From Bradyrhizobium sp. (GTDB lineage: Bacteria > Pseudomonadota > Alphaproteobacteria > Rhizobiales > Beijerinckiaceae), in NCBI GenBank assembly GCA_004799435.1, contig SSMV01000119.1, positions 1-33,836 on the forward strand: DNA of 33,836 nucleotides, given 5' to 3'. The notes below the pieces were generated by a model. The model made no database searches. It was not told the DNA's origin and was given only the letters and a program-made list of their open reading frames with translations. Both the position numbers and the translations under genes were made by a program. Of this stretch, positions 8,599-16,753 are shown in pieces; the first letter of the stretch is position 1; every line of letters starts with the position of its first letter.

Positions 8599-9555
8599 AT
8601 GATTAGCAACACCGTCTTGGCGGCAGGTCTGGCGATCGTCTCGCTGGGCGGCGTCGCCTTCGTGTTCACCGGCGGCAATTCGCGCGCCGAAAGCCGGCGC
8701 GCCTCGCTCTCCAAGCCCGAGCAGAAGGTCAATCTCGCCGCTGACCGGGCCGCCAAGAAAAAGCAGATGTCCGACAGCCTGAAGGACCTCGAAAAAAAGT
8801 CCCAGCGCAAAGGCGTAAGCCTTACCGGCCGTCTCGAACAGGCCGGCCTGCCGATCGATAAGCGGCAGTTCATCATGATTTCCATCGGCGCCGGCGTCGC
8901 GGTGACCGGCTTCACCTTCATCAAGTCGGGCAGCCCGATCATGGCGCTGTTGTTCGGCGTGATCGCCGGCCTCGGCCTCCCCAATCTTGTTCTCTCGCGA
9001 CTGCGCAAGCGCCGCATCAATAAATTCATCGATATCTTCCCCAACGCCCTCGACATCATCGTGCGCGGCGTCAAAGCCGGCCTGCCGCTGGGCGATTGCC
9101 TGCGCATCGTCTCCAACGAATGTCCCGAGCCGGTGCGCGGCGAATTTCGCAAGATTGTCGAGTCGGTCGCGCTTGGCCTGCCGCTCGACGAGGCGGCGGA
9201 AAAAATGGCGGAACGGGTGCCGGTCAGCGAAACGAATTTCTTTTCGATCGTCATCGGCATTCAGCTCAAGGCGGGCGGCAATTTGTCGGAGGCGATCGGC
9301 AACCTCTCGCGCACGCTGCGCGAGCGCAAGAAGATGAAGGGCAAGATCAAGGCGATGGCCATGGAGGCCAACGCCTCGGCGGCGATCATCGGCGCCGTGC
9401 CTTTTGTCGTCACGACCCTCCTCTATCTGTCCTCGCCCAAATATATCAGCCTGCTGTGGTCGACCCAGCACGGCCGCGTCGTCGCGGCGATCGCCTGCTT
9501 CTGGATGAGCATCGGCATCGTGATGATGCGCAAGATGATCGCGTTCGACTTCTAG
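8599..9555 (+). CDS. tadB: Tad inner-membrane platform protein TadB
   Basis: This encodes 318 residues, starting at the ATG at 8599 behind a GGCAGGG stretch. A longer in-frame reading from 8494 would overlap cpaF and add an Arg-rich non-native N-terminus, so it is rejected. The protein has an N-terminal membrane helix (about 3-22), a basic cytoplasmic stretch, two helices (about 92-133), a T2SSF domain (about 155-280) with the conserved FPNALDIIVRGVKAGLPL pattern, and two C-terminal helices. With TadC it forms the platform through which CpaF drives pilin assembly. Confidence 0.95.
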   Translation: MISNTVLAAGLAIVSLGGVAFVFTGGNSRAESRRASLSKPEQKVNLAADRAAKKKQMSDSLKDLEKKSQRKGVSLTGRLEQAGLPIDKRQFIMISIGAGVAVTGFTFIKSGSPIMALLFGVIAGLGLPNLVLSRLRKRRINKFIDIFPNALDIIVRGVKAGLPLGDCLRIVSNECPEPVRGEFRKIVESVALGLPLDEAAEKMAERVPVSETNFFSIVIGIQLKAGGNLSEAIGNLSRTLRERKKMKGKIKAMAMEANASAAIIGAVPFVVTTLLYLSSPKYISLLWSTQHGRVVAAIACFWMSIGIVMMRKMIAFDF

Positions 9556-9568
9556 GAAGGCCCGACCG

Positions 9569-10549
9569 ATGCTCGATCTGGTCCTGTTGAAGCTTGGCGA
9601 CGCGCATTTCATGGCGCTGATGCTGGCGGCCGTGGGCTGCGCCGCCACAACCTTCGCTGTCGTTGTGCCCCTGCTGCAGACCGACAATCTGTCGCGCCGC
9701 ATCAAAGCGGTCGGCAGCGAACGCGAACGCATCCGTCAGCGCGAACGCGAACGCATGGCGGCCAAGGAAAACGCCAGGACGCCGCTGCGCGCCCGCCCGA
9801 GCAATCTGCTCAAGCAGGTGGTCGACACACTCAATCTGACGAGCTGGTTGAGCACGGAAAAAGCCAAAGAGACGCTGGCCAAGGCGGGCTTCCGCGGCGC
9901 CGGCGCGGAATACGCCTTCGTCACGGCGCGCCTGATCTCGCCGATCCTTTTCGCGATCCTGTCGACGGTCTATATTTTCTTGATCGCCGATTGGCAGCAG
10001 CCGATCATCATTAAGCTTGGCGCCGTTCTCTTCGCGATCTATCTCGGCGTCAAGGCGCCGGAAATCTATCTGCGCAACGCAACAGGCAAGCGGCAGAAAG
10101 CGCTCGAGCGCGCCTATCCCAACACGCTCGATCTATTGTTGATCTGCGCCGAATCCGGCATGTCGATCGAACATGCGGTGCGCAAGGTGAGCGGCGAGAT
10201 CGGCGTCGAAAGCGTCGAAATGGCCGAGGAGACAACGTTGCTGGCGGCGGAAATGTCTTATCTTCCCGATCGCCGCATGGCCTTCGAGAATTTCAACAGC
10301 CGCACCGGGCTCGAATCGATCCGTTCGCTTTCGACGGTGATGATCCAGTCCGAGCGCTACGGCACGCCGCTCGGTTCGGCGCTGCGCGTGCTCAGCCAGG
10401 AAAGCCGCGATCAGCGCATGAACGCGGCGGAAAAGAAGGCCGCCGCGCTGCCGCCGACGCTGACCGTGCCGATGATCCTGTTCTTCCTGCCGGGGTTGTT
10501 CGCCGCGATTCTCACGCCCGCCGCGATCCAGATCAACAACTGGAACTGA
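9569..10549 (+). CDS. tadC: Tad inner-membrane platform protein TadC
   Basis: This encodes 326 residues. The ATG at 9569 follows AGGAAGG at 9554-9560, which overlaps the tadB stop codon. The architecture mirrors TadB: an N-terminal helix (about 13-32), an Arg/Glu-rich charged segment (about 45-65, RERIRQRERERM), a middle helix pair (about 118-160), a T2SSF domain (about 180-300) and a final helix. It is the last gene of the cluster in this window. Genes for TadD and the TadE/F/G pseudopilins do not follow. Confidence 0.95.
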   Translation: MLDLVLLKLGDAHFMALMLAAVGCAATTFAVVVPLLQTDNLSRRIKAVGSERERIRQRERERMAAKENARTPLRARPSNLLKQVVDTLNLTSWLSTEKAKETLAKAGFRGAGAEYAFVTARLISPILFAILSTVYIFLIADWQQPIIIKLGAVLFAIYLGVKAPEIYLRNATGKRQKALERAYPNTLDLLLICAESGMSIEHAVRKVSGEIGVESVEMAEETTLLAAEMSYLPDRRMAFENFNSRTGLESIRSLSTVMIQSERYGTPLGSALRVLSQESRDQRMNAAEKKAAALPPTLTVPMILFFLPGLFAAILTPAAIQINNWN

Positions 10550-10550
10550 C

Positions 10551-10595
10551 GGGCGAAGCTCGTAAATCGGTCGTGAAGCGGCGATCGCCCTTTTT
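10551..10595 (+). terminator. Possible Rho-independent terminator after tadC
   Basis: GGGCGA at 10551-10556 can pair with TCGCCC at 10585-10590, directly followed by five T residues (10591-10595). A shorter GC palindrome (GGCGATCGCC) lies at its 3' foot. The long loop makes it a weak candidate, but the position between tadC and uvrD fits the end of the pilus operon. Confidence 0.35.
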
Positions 10596-10632
10596 GCGTT
10601 GCATGCGGGCGCCGGGCGAAGCATGATTCGCC

Positions 10633-12963
10633 ATGCCTCGCGAATCCTCTCCCTTGCCGGTCTGGTCCGATTCCGACCCGTCTGAAACGGGCGGCCGGCT
10701 GTCGGCGCGCGCCGCCGCAGGCCTCGCGCCGCGCTATTTTGCCGGCCTCAACGAAGAGCAGCGGCGCGCCGTCGAGGCGCTCGACGGACCGGTGCTGGTG
10801 CTGGCCGGCGCTGGCGTCGGCAAGACGAGGGTTCTGACGACCCGCATCGCCCATCTCATCGCCACGGGCCGCGCCCGGCCGCATGAGATTCTCGCCGTCA
10901 CCTTCACCAACAAGGCGGCGCGCGAAATGCGCGAGCGCGTCGGCCTTCTGACCGGCGTCGCCGACGGGCTGCCGTGGCTCGGCACCTTTCACGCCATCGG
11001 CGCCAAGACGTTGCGCCGCCATGCCGAACTCGTCGGCCTGACGTCGAATTTCACCATCCTCGACACTGACGATCAGTTGCGCCTGATCAAGCAGATCCTG
11101 GTCGCCGAAAATATCGACGACAAGCGCTGGCCGCCGCGCGCGCTGGCCGCGCTGATCGACGGCTGGAAGAACCGCGGCCTCGATCCGGCCCATGCGCCCG
11201 CCGACGAGGCCGCCGGCTTCGCCAATGGCCGCGGCGCGGCGCTTTACCGCGCCTATCAGGATCGATTGAAGGGGCTCAACGCCGTCGATTTCGGCGATCT
11301 CTTGCTCGAATGTCTGCGGCTCTTCCGCGAGCGGTCCGACATTCTCGCCGATTATCAGCGCCGCTGGCGTTATCTGCTGGTTGACGAATATCAGGACACC
11401 AACGTCGTTCAATATCTCTGGCTGCGCCTCTTGGCGCAGAGTCACCGCAATCTCTGCTGCGTCGGCGACGACGACCAGTCGATCTATGGCTGGCGCGGCG
11501 CCGAGGTCGACAACATCCTGCGTTTCGAAAATGATTTTCCTGGCGCGACCGTAATCCGGCTTGAACGCAACTATCGCTCGGGCGGTCATATCCTCGCCGT
11601 GGCCGCCGGGCTGATCGCCCACAATCGCAATCGCCTGGGCAAGACGCTCTACACCAGCGACGGTTTGGGCGAAAAGCCGACGCTCGCCGGCGTCTGGGAC
11701 AGTCAGGAGGAGGCGCGCGTCGTCGGCGACGAGATCGAGGCGGCGCAGCGCGCCGGCACGCGCCTGAACGAAATGGCGATCCTGGTGCGCGCCTCCTTCC
11801 AGATGCGCGAGTTCGAAGAGCGTTTCATCGCGCTCGGCGTTCCCTATCGAGTGATCGGCGGCCCGCGTTTCTACGAGCGGGCGGAAATTCGCGACGCCAT
11901 CGCCTATCTGCGTTGCGTCGTCCAGCCCGACGACGATCTCGCTTTCGAGCGCATCTATAATACGCCGCGCCGGGGGCTGGGCGAGGCGACGCTGAACCTG
12001 CTGCACGCCTATCGCCGCAACGCCGGCGTCTCGCTGACCCGCGCGGCGCGGGCGATGATCGAGAGCGAGGAGCTCAAGGCGCGCCCGCGCCAGATTCTGC
12101 GCGATCTCCTGCGCGACTTTGACCGCTGGGCGGCGCAGGTCGATCACGCGCCGCATGACGAACTGGCGCAGACCATCCTTGAGGAGAGCGGCCTGATCGA
12201 CATGTGGAAGGCCGAGCGCACCGCCGACGCCGAGGGCCGGTTGGAAAACCTGAAGGAGCTCACTCGCTCGATGAGTGAGTTTCCCTCGCTGTCCGCCTTT
12301 CTCGAACATGTTTCGCTGGTGATGGAGGCCGACAGCGGCGCGGGCGAGGATCGCGTCTCGATCATGACGCTGCATGGGGCCAAGGGGCTCGAATTCGACA
12401 TCGTCTTTCTGCCGGGGTGGGAGGAAGGCCTCTTTCCCCATCAGCGCTCGCTCGACGAGGGCGGCCGCGCCGGGCTCGAAGAGGAGCGCCGCCTCGCCTA
12501 TGTCGGGCTGACGCGGGCGCGTCGCGCGGCGAAGATTTATTTCGCCGCCAATCGCCGGGTGCGCGGCCTGTGGCAAAGCGCCGCGCCGTCGCGTTTCATC
12601 GACGAATTGCCCGCCGATCATGTCGAAGTGATCAGCTCCGGCGCAACGCCGGCCGAGGCCTATCCGACCTCACGCTTCGAACGCGAACCGAATTTCGCCT
12701 CGCGCTACGAGACGCCGGGCTGGCGGCGGGCCCAGGCTCACGCCAACGGGGCCCAAGAAAGCGCCCGGCCGCCGCGCGTGATCGAGGGCCGCGTCACCGC
12801 GCGCGCCGGCGCGCCGACCCGCTTCGCCGTCGGCCAGCGGGTCTTCCATGTGAAGTTCGGCAATGGTGACGTCGTCGCCGTCGACGGGCCGAAGCTGACG
12901 GTCGAATTCGACCGCGCCGGACGTAAGATGGTGTTAGAGGGCTTCGTCAGCGCGGCCGGCTGA
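10633..12963 (+). CDS. uvrD: ATP-dependent DNA helicase, UvrD/PcrA/Rep family
   Basis: This encodes 776 residues, a normal size for a 3'-5' SF1A helicase acting in nucleotide excision repair, mismatch repair and replication fork maintenance. Motifs are in order: Q-motif LNEEQRRAV (39-47), Walker A AGAGVGKT (58-65, with Val where Thr is usual), motif II LLVDEYQDTN, motif III VGDDDQSIYGWRGA, motif V TLHGAKGLEF, and motif VI EERRLAYVGLTRARR. The C-terminus ends in the PcrA/UvrD Tudor-like domain (VFHVKFGNGDV near 738), which binds RNA polymerase in well-studied relatives. An Arg/Ala-rich linker precedes it. The N-terminal 30 residues are poorly conserved, so an internal start cannot be excluded. 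Confidence 0.95.
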   Translation: MPRESSPLPVWSDSDPSETGGRLSARAAAGLAPRYFAGLNEEQRRAVEALDGPVLVLAGAGVGKTRVLTTRIAHLIATGRARPHEILAVTFTNKAAREMRERVGLLTGVADGLPWLGTFHAIGAKTLRRHAELVGLTSNFTILDTDDQLRLIKQILVAENIDDKRWPPRALAALIDGWKNRGLDPAHAPADEAAGFANGRGAALYRAYQDRLKGLNAVDFGDLLLECLRLFRERSDILADYQRRWRYLLVDEYQDTNVVQYLWLRLLAQSHRNLCCVGDDDQSIYGWRGAEVDNILRFENDFPGATVIRLERNYRSGGHILAVAAGLIAHNRNRLGKTLYTSDGLGEKPTLAGVWDSQEEARVVGDEIEAAQRAGTRLNEMAILVRASFQMREFEERFIALGVPYRVIGGPRFYERAEIRDAIAYLRCVVQPDDDLAFERIYNTPRRGLGEATLNLLHAYRRNAGVSLTRAARAMIESEELKARPRQILRDLLRDFDRWAAQVDHAPHDELAQTILEESGLIDMWKAERTADAEGRLENLKELTRSMSEFPSLSAFLEHVSLVMEADSGAGEDRVSIMTLHGAKGLEFDIVFLPGWEEGLFPHQRSLDEGGRAGLEEERRLAYVGLTRARRAAKIYFAANRRVRGLWQSAAPSRFIDELPADHVEVISSGATPAEAYPTSRFEREPNFASRYETPGWRRAQAHANGAQESARPPRVIEGRVTARAGAPTRFAVGQRVFHVKFGNGDVVAVDGPKLTVEFDRAGRKMVLEGFVSAAG

Positions 12964-12971
12964 GGATTGGC

Positions 12972-13859
12972 TCAAGCCGCCTTGGATTTCGGCGTCACCT
13001 CGGCCGTGTAATCGTCGATCAGCGCGGCGGTCAGCGCGCCGGGGACGAACCTATGCGGCCCGATCTCGCCGACCGGCGTCACCTCGGCGGCGGTGCCGGT
13101 GATGAAGCACTCGCTGAAACCCGACAATTCCTCGGGCATTATGCGCCGCTCCGCCACCTCGACGCCGCGCCGGCGGGCGAGTTCGATCACCGTCTGGCGG
13201 GTGATGCCGTCGAGGAAACAATCGGCGATTGGCGTATGAATGACGCCGTTTTTGACGAAGAAAATATTGGCGCCGGTGCATTCGGCGACGCGGCCCTGCC
13301 AGTCGAGCATCATCGCGTCGGCGTAGCCGCGCCGCTCGGCGCGGTGTTTGGAGATCGTGCAGATCATATAGAGGCCGGCCGCCTTGGCGAGCGAGGGCGC
13401 CGTCTTGGGATCGGGCCGGCGATATTCGGCGAGGTCGAGCCTTATGCCCTTCATCCGCTGCGCCGGGTCGAAATAGCTCGGCCAGTTCCAGGCGGCGATG
13501 GCGAGATGGATCTTATTGTGCTGGGCGGAGACGCCCATCATTTCCGAGCCGCGCCAGGCGATCGGGCGGACATAGGCGTCGGTGAAACCGTTTTTCTCCA
13601 GCGTCAGCGCCTTGGCGGCGTCGATCTCGGCGGCGGAGAAGGGGATTTCGAAATCGAGAACGCGGGCGGAGGCGCGCAGGCGCTCGGAATGCTGGGTCGA
13701 TTTGAAGATCGATCCGCCATAGGCGCGCTCGCCCTCGAAGACCGCGCTCGCGTAATGAAGCGCATGGGTCAGCACATGAGCGGTCGCGTCGCGCCAGGGG
13801 ACGAGTTTGCCGTCGAACCAGATCCAGCCGTCGCGATCGTCGAATGTCGGGCCCGCCAT
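12972..13859 (-). CDS. ilvE: Branched-chain amino acid aminotransferase
   Basis: This encodes 295 residues on the minus strand. The ATG at 13859 is preferred over an upstream GTG at 13880 because AGGAG lies just upstream on that strand. It is a class IV PLP aminotransferase that interconverts Leu, Ile and Val with their 2-oxo acids using glutamate/2-oxoglutarate. The PLP lysine is Lys159 in SLAKAAGLYM, the same number as in E. coli IlvE. The class IV signature follows as ECTGANIFFVKNG near 193-205. The N-terminal segment WIWFDGKLVPW is typical of the IlvE branch. D-amino-acid aminotransferase or aminodeoxychorismate lyase is less likely given the full match. It is divergent from marR and may be under its control. 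Confidence 0.92.
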   Translation of the reverse strand: MAGPTFDDRDGWIWFDGKLVPWRDATAHVLTHALHYASAVFEGERAYGGSIFKSTQHSERLRASARVLDFEIPFSAAEIDAAKALTLEKNGFTDAYVRPIAWRGSEMMGVSAQHNKIHLAIAAWNWPSYFDPAQRMKGIRLDLAEYRRPDPKTAPSLAKAAGLYMICTISKHRAERRGYADAMMLDWQGRVAECTGANIFFVKNGVIHTPIADCFLDGITRQTVIELARRRGVEVAERRIMPEELSGFSECFITGTAAEVTPVGEIGPHRFVPGALTAALIDDYTAEVTPKSKAA

Positions 13860-13941
13860 TGCGTCTTCTCCTCTTGGCACGGGTCGGTTTTGTTTTTGCC
13901 TTCGCCCGGATTAAATAGCCCCGCAGCCTTTCAGTCGGCAA

Positions 13942-13970
13942 TTTCTAGCAGGAGCCGCGTAATATGTCAA
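13942..13970 (-). promoter_or_regulatory. Sigma-70 promoter of ilvE
   Basis: Read on the minus strand, a perfect -35 TTGACA (13970-13965) is separated by 17 bases from -10 TAGAAA (13947-13942). The expected start is near 13935, giving a leader of about 75 bases before the ilvE ATG at 13859. Confidence 0.6.
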
Positions 13971-13980
13971 CAATGCTGAC
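13966..13980. promoter_or_regulatory. Candidate MarR-type operator
   Basis: The 15-base element GTCAACAATGCTGAC is a near-palindrome (12 of 15 positions symmetric). It overlaps the ilvE -35 and lies five bases before the marR-type start codon. A possible plus-strand -10 (TAATAT, 13960-13965) abuts it. Size and symmetry fit a MarR dimer site, so autoregulation and ilvE control are plausible but unproven. Confidence 0.4.
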
Positions 13981-13984
13981 CTAA

Positions 13985-14512
13985 ATGGCGGGTTCCTCCG
14001 GTCTGGGCCGCCGCGCCGCGCCGTCTCCCCACTCGGCGCGCGACAATGCGCCCCTTTATGAACACATCGAACTGTTGTTCTTCGCCTATCGCGATTTCGT
14101 CGGCGACGCCGATCGGCTGCTGGAGGACTATGGATTTGGGCGCGCCCATCATCGCGTGCTGCATTTCGTCAATCGCCATCCCGGCTTGACCATCGCCGCG
14201 CTGCTCGACATCCTCAAAATCACCAAGCAGAGCCTCAATCGCGTGCTCAAGGAACTGGTCGCCAAGAATTTCGTCGAAGCGCGCGCCGGCGCGGTCGATC
14301 GCCGGCATCGCCAGCTTTTCGCCACCGAAGCCGGCGAGAGACTGGCGAGCGAACTGGCCCGCGTGCAGACCCGCCGCTTCGCCGCCGCTTTCGAATCGCT
14401 TGGGGCGTCCGCCAAAGAAGAGTCCGCCCGGTTCTTGCTGGCGATGATCGACGCGCCCGAGCGCGAGCGGGTGACGCGGCTGATCGCCTCGGGCCGTGGG
14501 AGGTCGAAGTGA
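13985..14512 (+). CDS. MarR family transcriptional regulator (PetP-like)
   Basis: This encodes 175 residues with a winged helix-turn-helix (about 40-135). The recognition helix region is LLDILKITKQSLNRVLKELV and the wing is ARAGAVDRRHRQLFAT. The first 20 residues are low complexity, and no ribosome binding site precedes the ATG at 13985, so initiation may be near-leaderless or further in. The stop overlaps the response-regulator start in GTGA. A MarR-type protein coupled to an OmpR-type regulator is the arrangement described as PetP/PetR in Rhodobacter capsulatus, where PetR is needed for cytochrome bc1-dependent growth. No bc1 genes are present here, so I only use the name as a likeness. Confidence 0.88.
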   Translation: MAGSSGLGRRAAPSPHSARDNAPLYEHIELLFFAYRDFVGDADRLLEDYGFGRAHHRVLHFVNRHPGLTIAALLDILKITKQSLNRVLKELVAKNFVEARAGAVDRRHRQLFATEAGERLASELARVQTRRFAAAFESLGASAKEESARFLLAMIDAPERERVTRLIASGRGRSK

Positions 14513-15213
14513 GCGTCGCCGAACTCGCCGACGATGCTGCGCATGTGCTGGTGGTCGACGACGACCGGCGCCTGCGCGATTTGCTATCGGCGTATTTGGG
14601 CAAACACGGCCATCGCGTCACCGTCGCCGGCTCCGCCGCCGATGCGCGCGGCATGATGGCGAGCCTCGCCTTCGACATCATCGTGCTCGACGTGATGATG
14701 CCGGGCGAGAGCGGCTTCAATTTCGCCGAGAGCCTGCGCCGGCGCTCCGACGTGCCGATCGTCATGCTGACCGCGCAATCCGAATCGGCCGATCGCGTGC
14801 GCGGCCTTGAGATCGGCGTCGACGATTATCTCGCCAAGCCCTTCGAGCCGCGCGAATTGCTGCTGCGCATCGGTTCGGTGCTGCGCCGCATTCGCGCGCC
14901 CGCGCCCAAAACCGAGGCGGGTGTCGTGCGCTTCGGCCCCTTCGCCTTTTCCTTCGAGCGGGTCGAACTGCGCAATGGCGCGGAGCTGGTGCGTCTGACC
15001 GAGCGCGAACGCGAGATCCTCAGACTCCTTTGCGCCAATGCCGGAGCGAGCGTGTCGCGCGAGGCGCTGTCGGGGGCGGGCGGGGCGGCGCAAGAGCGCA
15101 CGGTCGACGTGCAGATCAACCGGCTGCGCCGCAAGATCGAAATCGATCCCGCCAATCCGGTGTACCTGCAAACGGCGCGGGGGTCGGGCTACCGCCTGCT
15201 CGCCGACGGATGA
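14509..15213 (+). CDS. OmpR family response regulator (PetR-like)
   Basis: This encodes 234 residues from a GTG overlapping the marR stop by four bases. The receiver domain (about 11-125) has the acidic pocket VVDDD (15-19), phosphoacceptor Asp61 in IVLDVMMPG, the switch Thr in MLTAQSE, and Lys in LAKPF. The DNA-binding winged helix (about 140-232) shows LTEREREILRLL and the ending VYLQTARGSGYRLL. All key residues are intact. It overlaps the histidine kinase gene by ATGA, so the two are a cognate pair made from one message with the MarR-type gene. Confidence 0.95.
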   Translation: MSVAELADDAAHVLVVDDDRRLRDLLSAYLGKHGHRVTVAGSAADARGMMASLAFDIIVLDVMMPGESGFNFAESLRRRSDVPIVMLTAQSESADRVRGLEIGVDDYLAKPFEPRELLLRIGSVLRRIRAPAPKTEAGVVRFGPFAFSFERVELRNGAELVRLTEREREILRLLCANAGASVSREALSGAGGAAQERTVDVQINRLRRKIEIDPANPVYLQTARGSGYRLLADG

Positions 15214-16595
15214 GCGCAATCGGCGCGAACTCGGCGTTCAACGCGCTGTCGGGCCTGCGACGCGCCTGGCGCGGGGCGGCGCGCGGCATCGCCGATGTGC
15301 TGCCCAAAGGCCTCTATGCGCGCTCGCTGCTGATCGTCATCCTGCCGATGCTGCTGCTGCAGGCGGCGGTCGCCTATATCTTCATGCAGCGCCATTGGGA
15401 TTTCGTCACCCATCGCCTGTCGGCGGCAGTGGCGCGCGACCTCGGCGCGATGGTCGATCTCTATGGCGCGCTGCCGGCCGGCGTCGACGATCCGCGCCTG
15501 CATGCCGTCGCCGCGCGCTTCCGCATGGATGTCGAATCGCTGCCGCCCGGGCCGCTGCCGCCCAAAATGCCGACCACCTTCTTCAACGACCTCGATCCGC
15601 TGACCCGCGCGCTGCCCGAGGAAATCGCCGCGCAGGTCAAGTTTCCCTTCTGGGTCGACACGGTCGGCCGCTCGGGTCTGATGGAAATCCGCGTCGATCT
15701 TGGCGGCCGCACGCTGCGCTTCGTTACAAGGCGGACGCTCGCCTATGAGCCCAATGTCCATATTTTTATTCTCTGGATGCTGGTCGCGTCGATTGTGCTG
15801 GTGACGATCGCGATCCTCTTTCTGCGCAACCAGATCCGGCCGATCCTGAGGCTCGCCGAGGCGGCCGAGGATTTCGGCAAGGGGCGCGACGTCGAATTCT
15901 ATCCGCGCGGCGCGCGCGAGGTGCGACAGGCGGGCTACGCCTTTGTCGAAATGAAGCGGCGCATCGAACGGGCGACCGAACAGCGCACCGCCATGCTCAA
16001 TGGCGTCAGCCACGATCTGCGCACCATTCTCACGCGCTTCAAGCTTTCGCTGGCGATGATCGACGAATCGGCGGAGATCGAGCCGCTGCAGCAGGACGTC
16101 GATGAAATGCGGCGCATGCTGGAAGCCTATCTCGCCTTCGCGCGCGGCGACGCCGGCGAAGCGACGCAGCCGACCGATCTGCGCGCCATTCTCGAAAGCC
16201 TGCGTACTGAGGCCGAGCGCCATGGGGCGCGCGTCGACATCGAGGTCAAGGGCGATCTCACCGTCAAGGTGCGGCCGCTAGCGATCAAGCGCTGCATCGG
16301 CAATCTCGTCGCCAACGCCCAGCGGCACGCCAAGTCGATCGTCATTCGGGCGACCCGCGAACAGCGCTTCGTGACGATCTGCGTCGACGACGATGGGCCG
16401 GGCATCGCCCCCGAGCATCGCGAGGACGTGTTCCGCCCCTTCCATCGTCTCGACGAGGCGCGCAATCAGGACGAAGGCGGCACGGGCCTCGGCCTCGCCA
16501 TCGCTCGCGACGTCGCGCGCTCGCATGGCGGCGACATTACGCTCGCCACAAGCCCAGTTGGCGGGTTGCGCGCCAGCGTTCGCCTGCCGACCTGA
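15210..16595 (+). CDS. EnvZ-type sensor histidine kinase
   Basis: This encodes 461 residues from the ATG at 15210, which overlaps the response-regulator stop. An apparent 60-residue extension upstream lies inside the regulator gene in another frame and is discarded. The order is TM1 (about 38-60), a periplasmic sensor region of about 120 residues, TM2 (about 182-206), HAMP, HisKA with phosphoacceptor His268 in GVSHDLRT, then HATPase_c with N-box LVANAQRHA, G1 DDDGPGI and G2 GGTGLGLAI. The residue after HDLRT is Ile, not the usual Pro, which normally bends the helix and affects kinase/phosphatase balance. It should phosphorylate the adjacent OmpR-type regulator. The signal is unknown. Confidence 0.93.
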   Translation: MSAIGANSAFNALSGLRRAWRGAARGIADVLPKGLYARSLLIVILPMLLLQAAVAYIFMQRHWDFVTHRLSAAVARDLGAMVDLYGALPAGVDDPRLHAVAARFRMDVESLPPGPLPPKMPTTFFNDLDPLTRALPEEIAAQVKFPFWVDTVGRSGLMEIRVDLGGRTLRFVTRRTLAYEPNVHIFILWMLVASIVLVTIAILFLRNQIRPILRLAEAAEDFGKGRDVEFYPRGAREVRQAGYAFVEMKRRIERATEQRTAMLNGVSHDLRTILTRFKLSLAMIDESAEIEPLQQDVDEMRRMLEAYLAFARGDAGEATQPTDLRAILESLRTEAERHGARVDIEVKGDLTVKVRPLAIKRCIGNLVANAQRHAKSIVIRATREQRFVTICVDDDGPGIAPEHREDVFRPFHRLDEARNQDEGGTGLGLAIARDVARSHGGDITLATSPVGGLRASVRLPT

Positions 16596-16600
16596 GTCGC

Positions 16601-16691
16601 GTCATTGCGAGACGCGAAGCGGCGAAGCAATCCAGCGATCAAACGCTGCCGGGCGGCCCAGACTGGATTGCTTCGCTCCGCTCGCAATGAC
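16601..16691. repeat. Dispersed palindromic repeat, copy A
   Basis: The outer arms are GTCATTGCGAG (16601-16611) and CTCGCAATGAC (16681-16691), perfect complements. The inner arms are CGAAGCAATCCAG (16623-16635) and CTGGATTGCTTCG (16663-16675). The same outer arms and the ATTGCTTCG core recur at 33363-33446. It sits between the kinase gene and trxA and has no coding potential. It looks like a REP/BIME-type intergenic element common in Hyphomicrobiales genomes. Confidence 0.85.
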
Positions 16692-16704
16692 TGGCCAGAC
16701 GAAA

Positions 16705-16725
16705 ACGCCGGCTTGGCGCCGGCGT
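16705..16725 (-). terminator. Rho-independent terminator of trxA
   Basis: An 8-bp GC-rich stem (ACGCCGGC 16705-16712 with GCCGGCGT 16718-16725) has a five-base loop. Read on the minus strand it is followed by TTTTC, about 30 bases past the trxA stop. Orientation and T-run fit trxA, not the plus-strand kinase. Confidence 0.75.
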
Positions 16726-16753
16726 CTTCAATCCATTGAGATGATTTGAGAAA

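Noticed and set aside
10411-12621. Very long open frame of 736 codons on the minus strand across uvrD
   Set aside because: It is antisense to a helicase with all motifs intact. Long shadow frames are expected at this GC content, and the translation shows no recognisable domain.
15030-15209. 60-residue N-terminal extension of the histidine kinase
   Set aside because: It lies wholly within the response regulator in another frame; the ATGA overlap at 15210 is the natural start.
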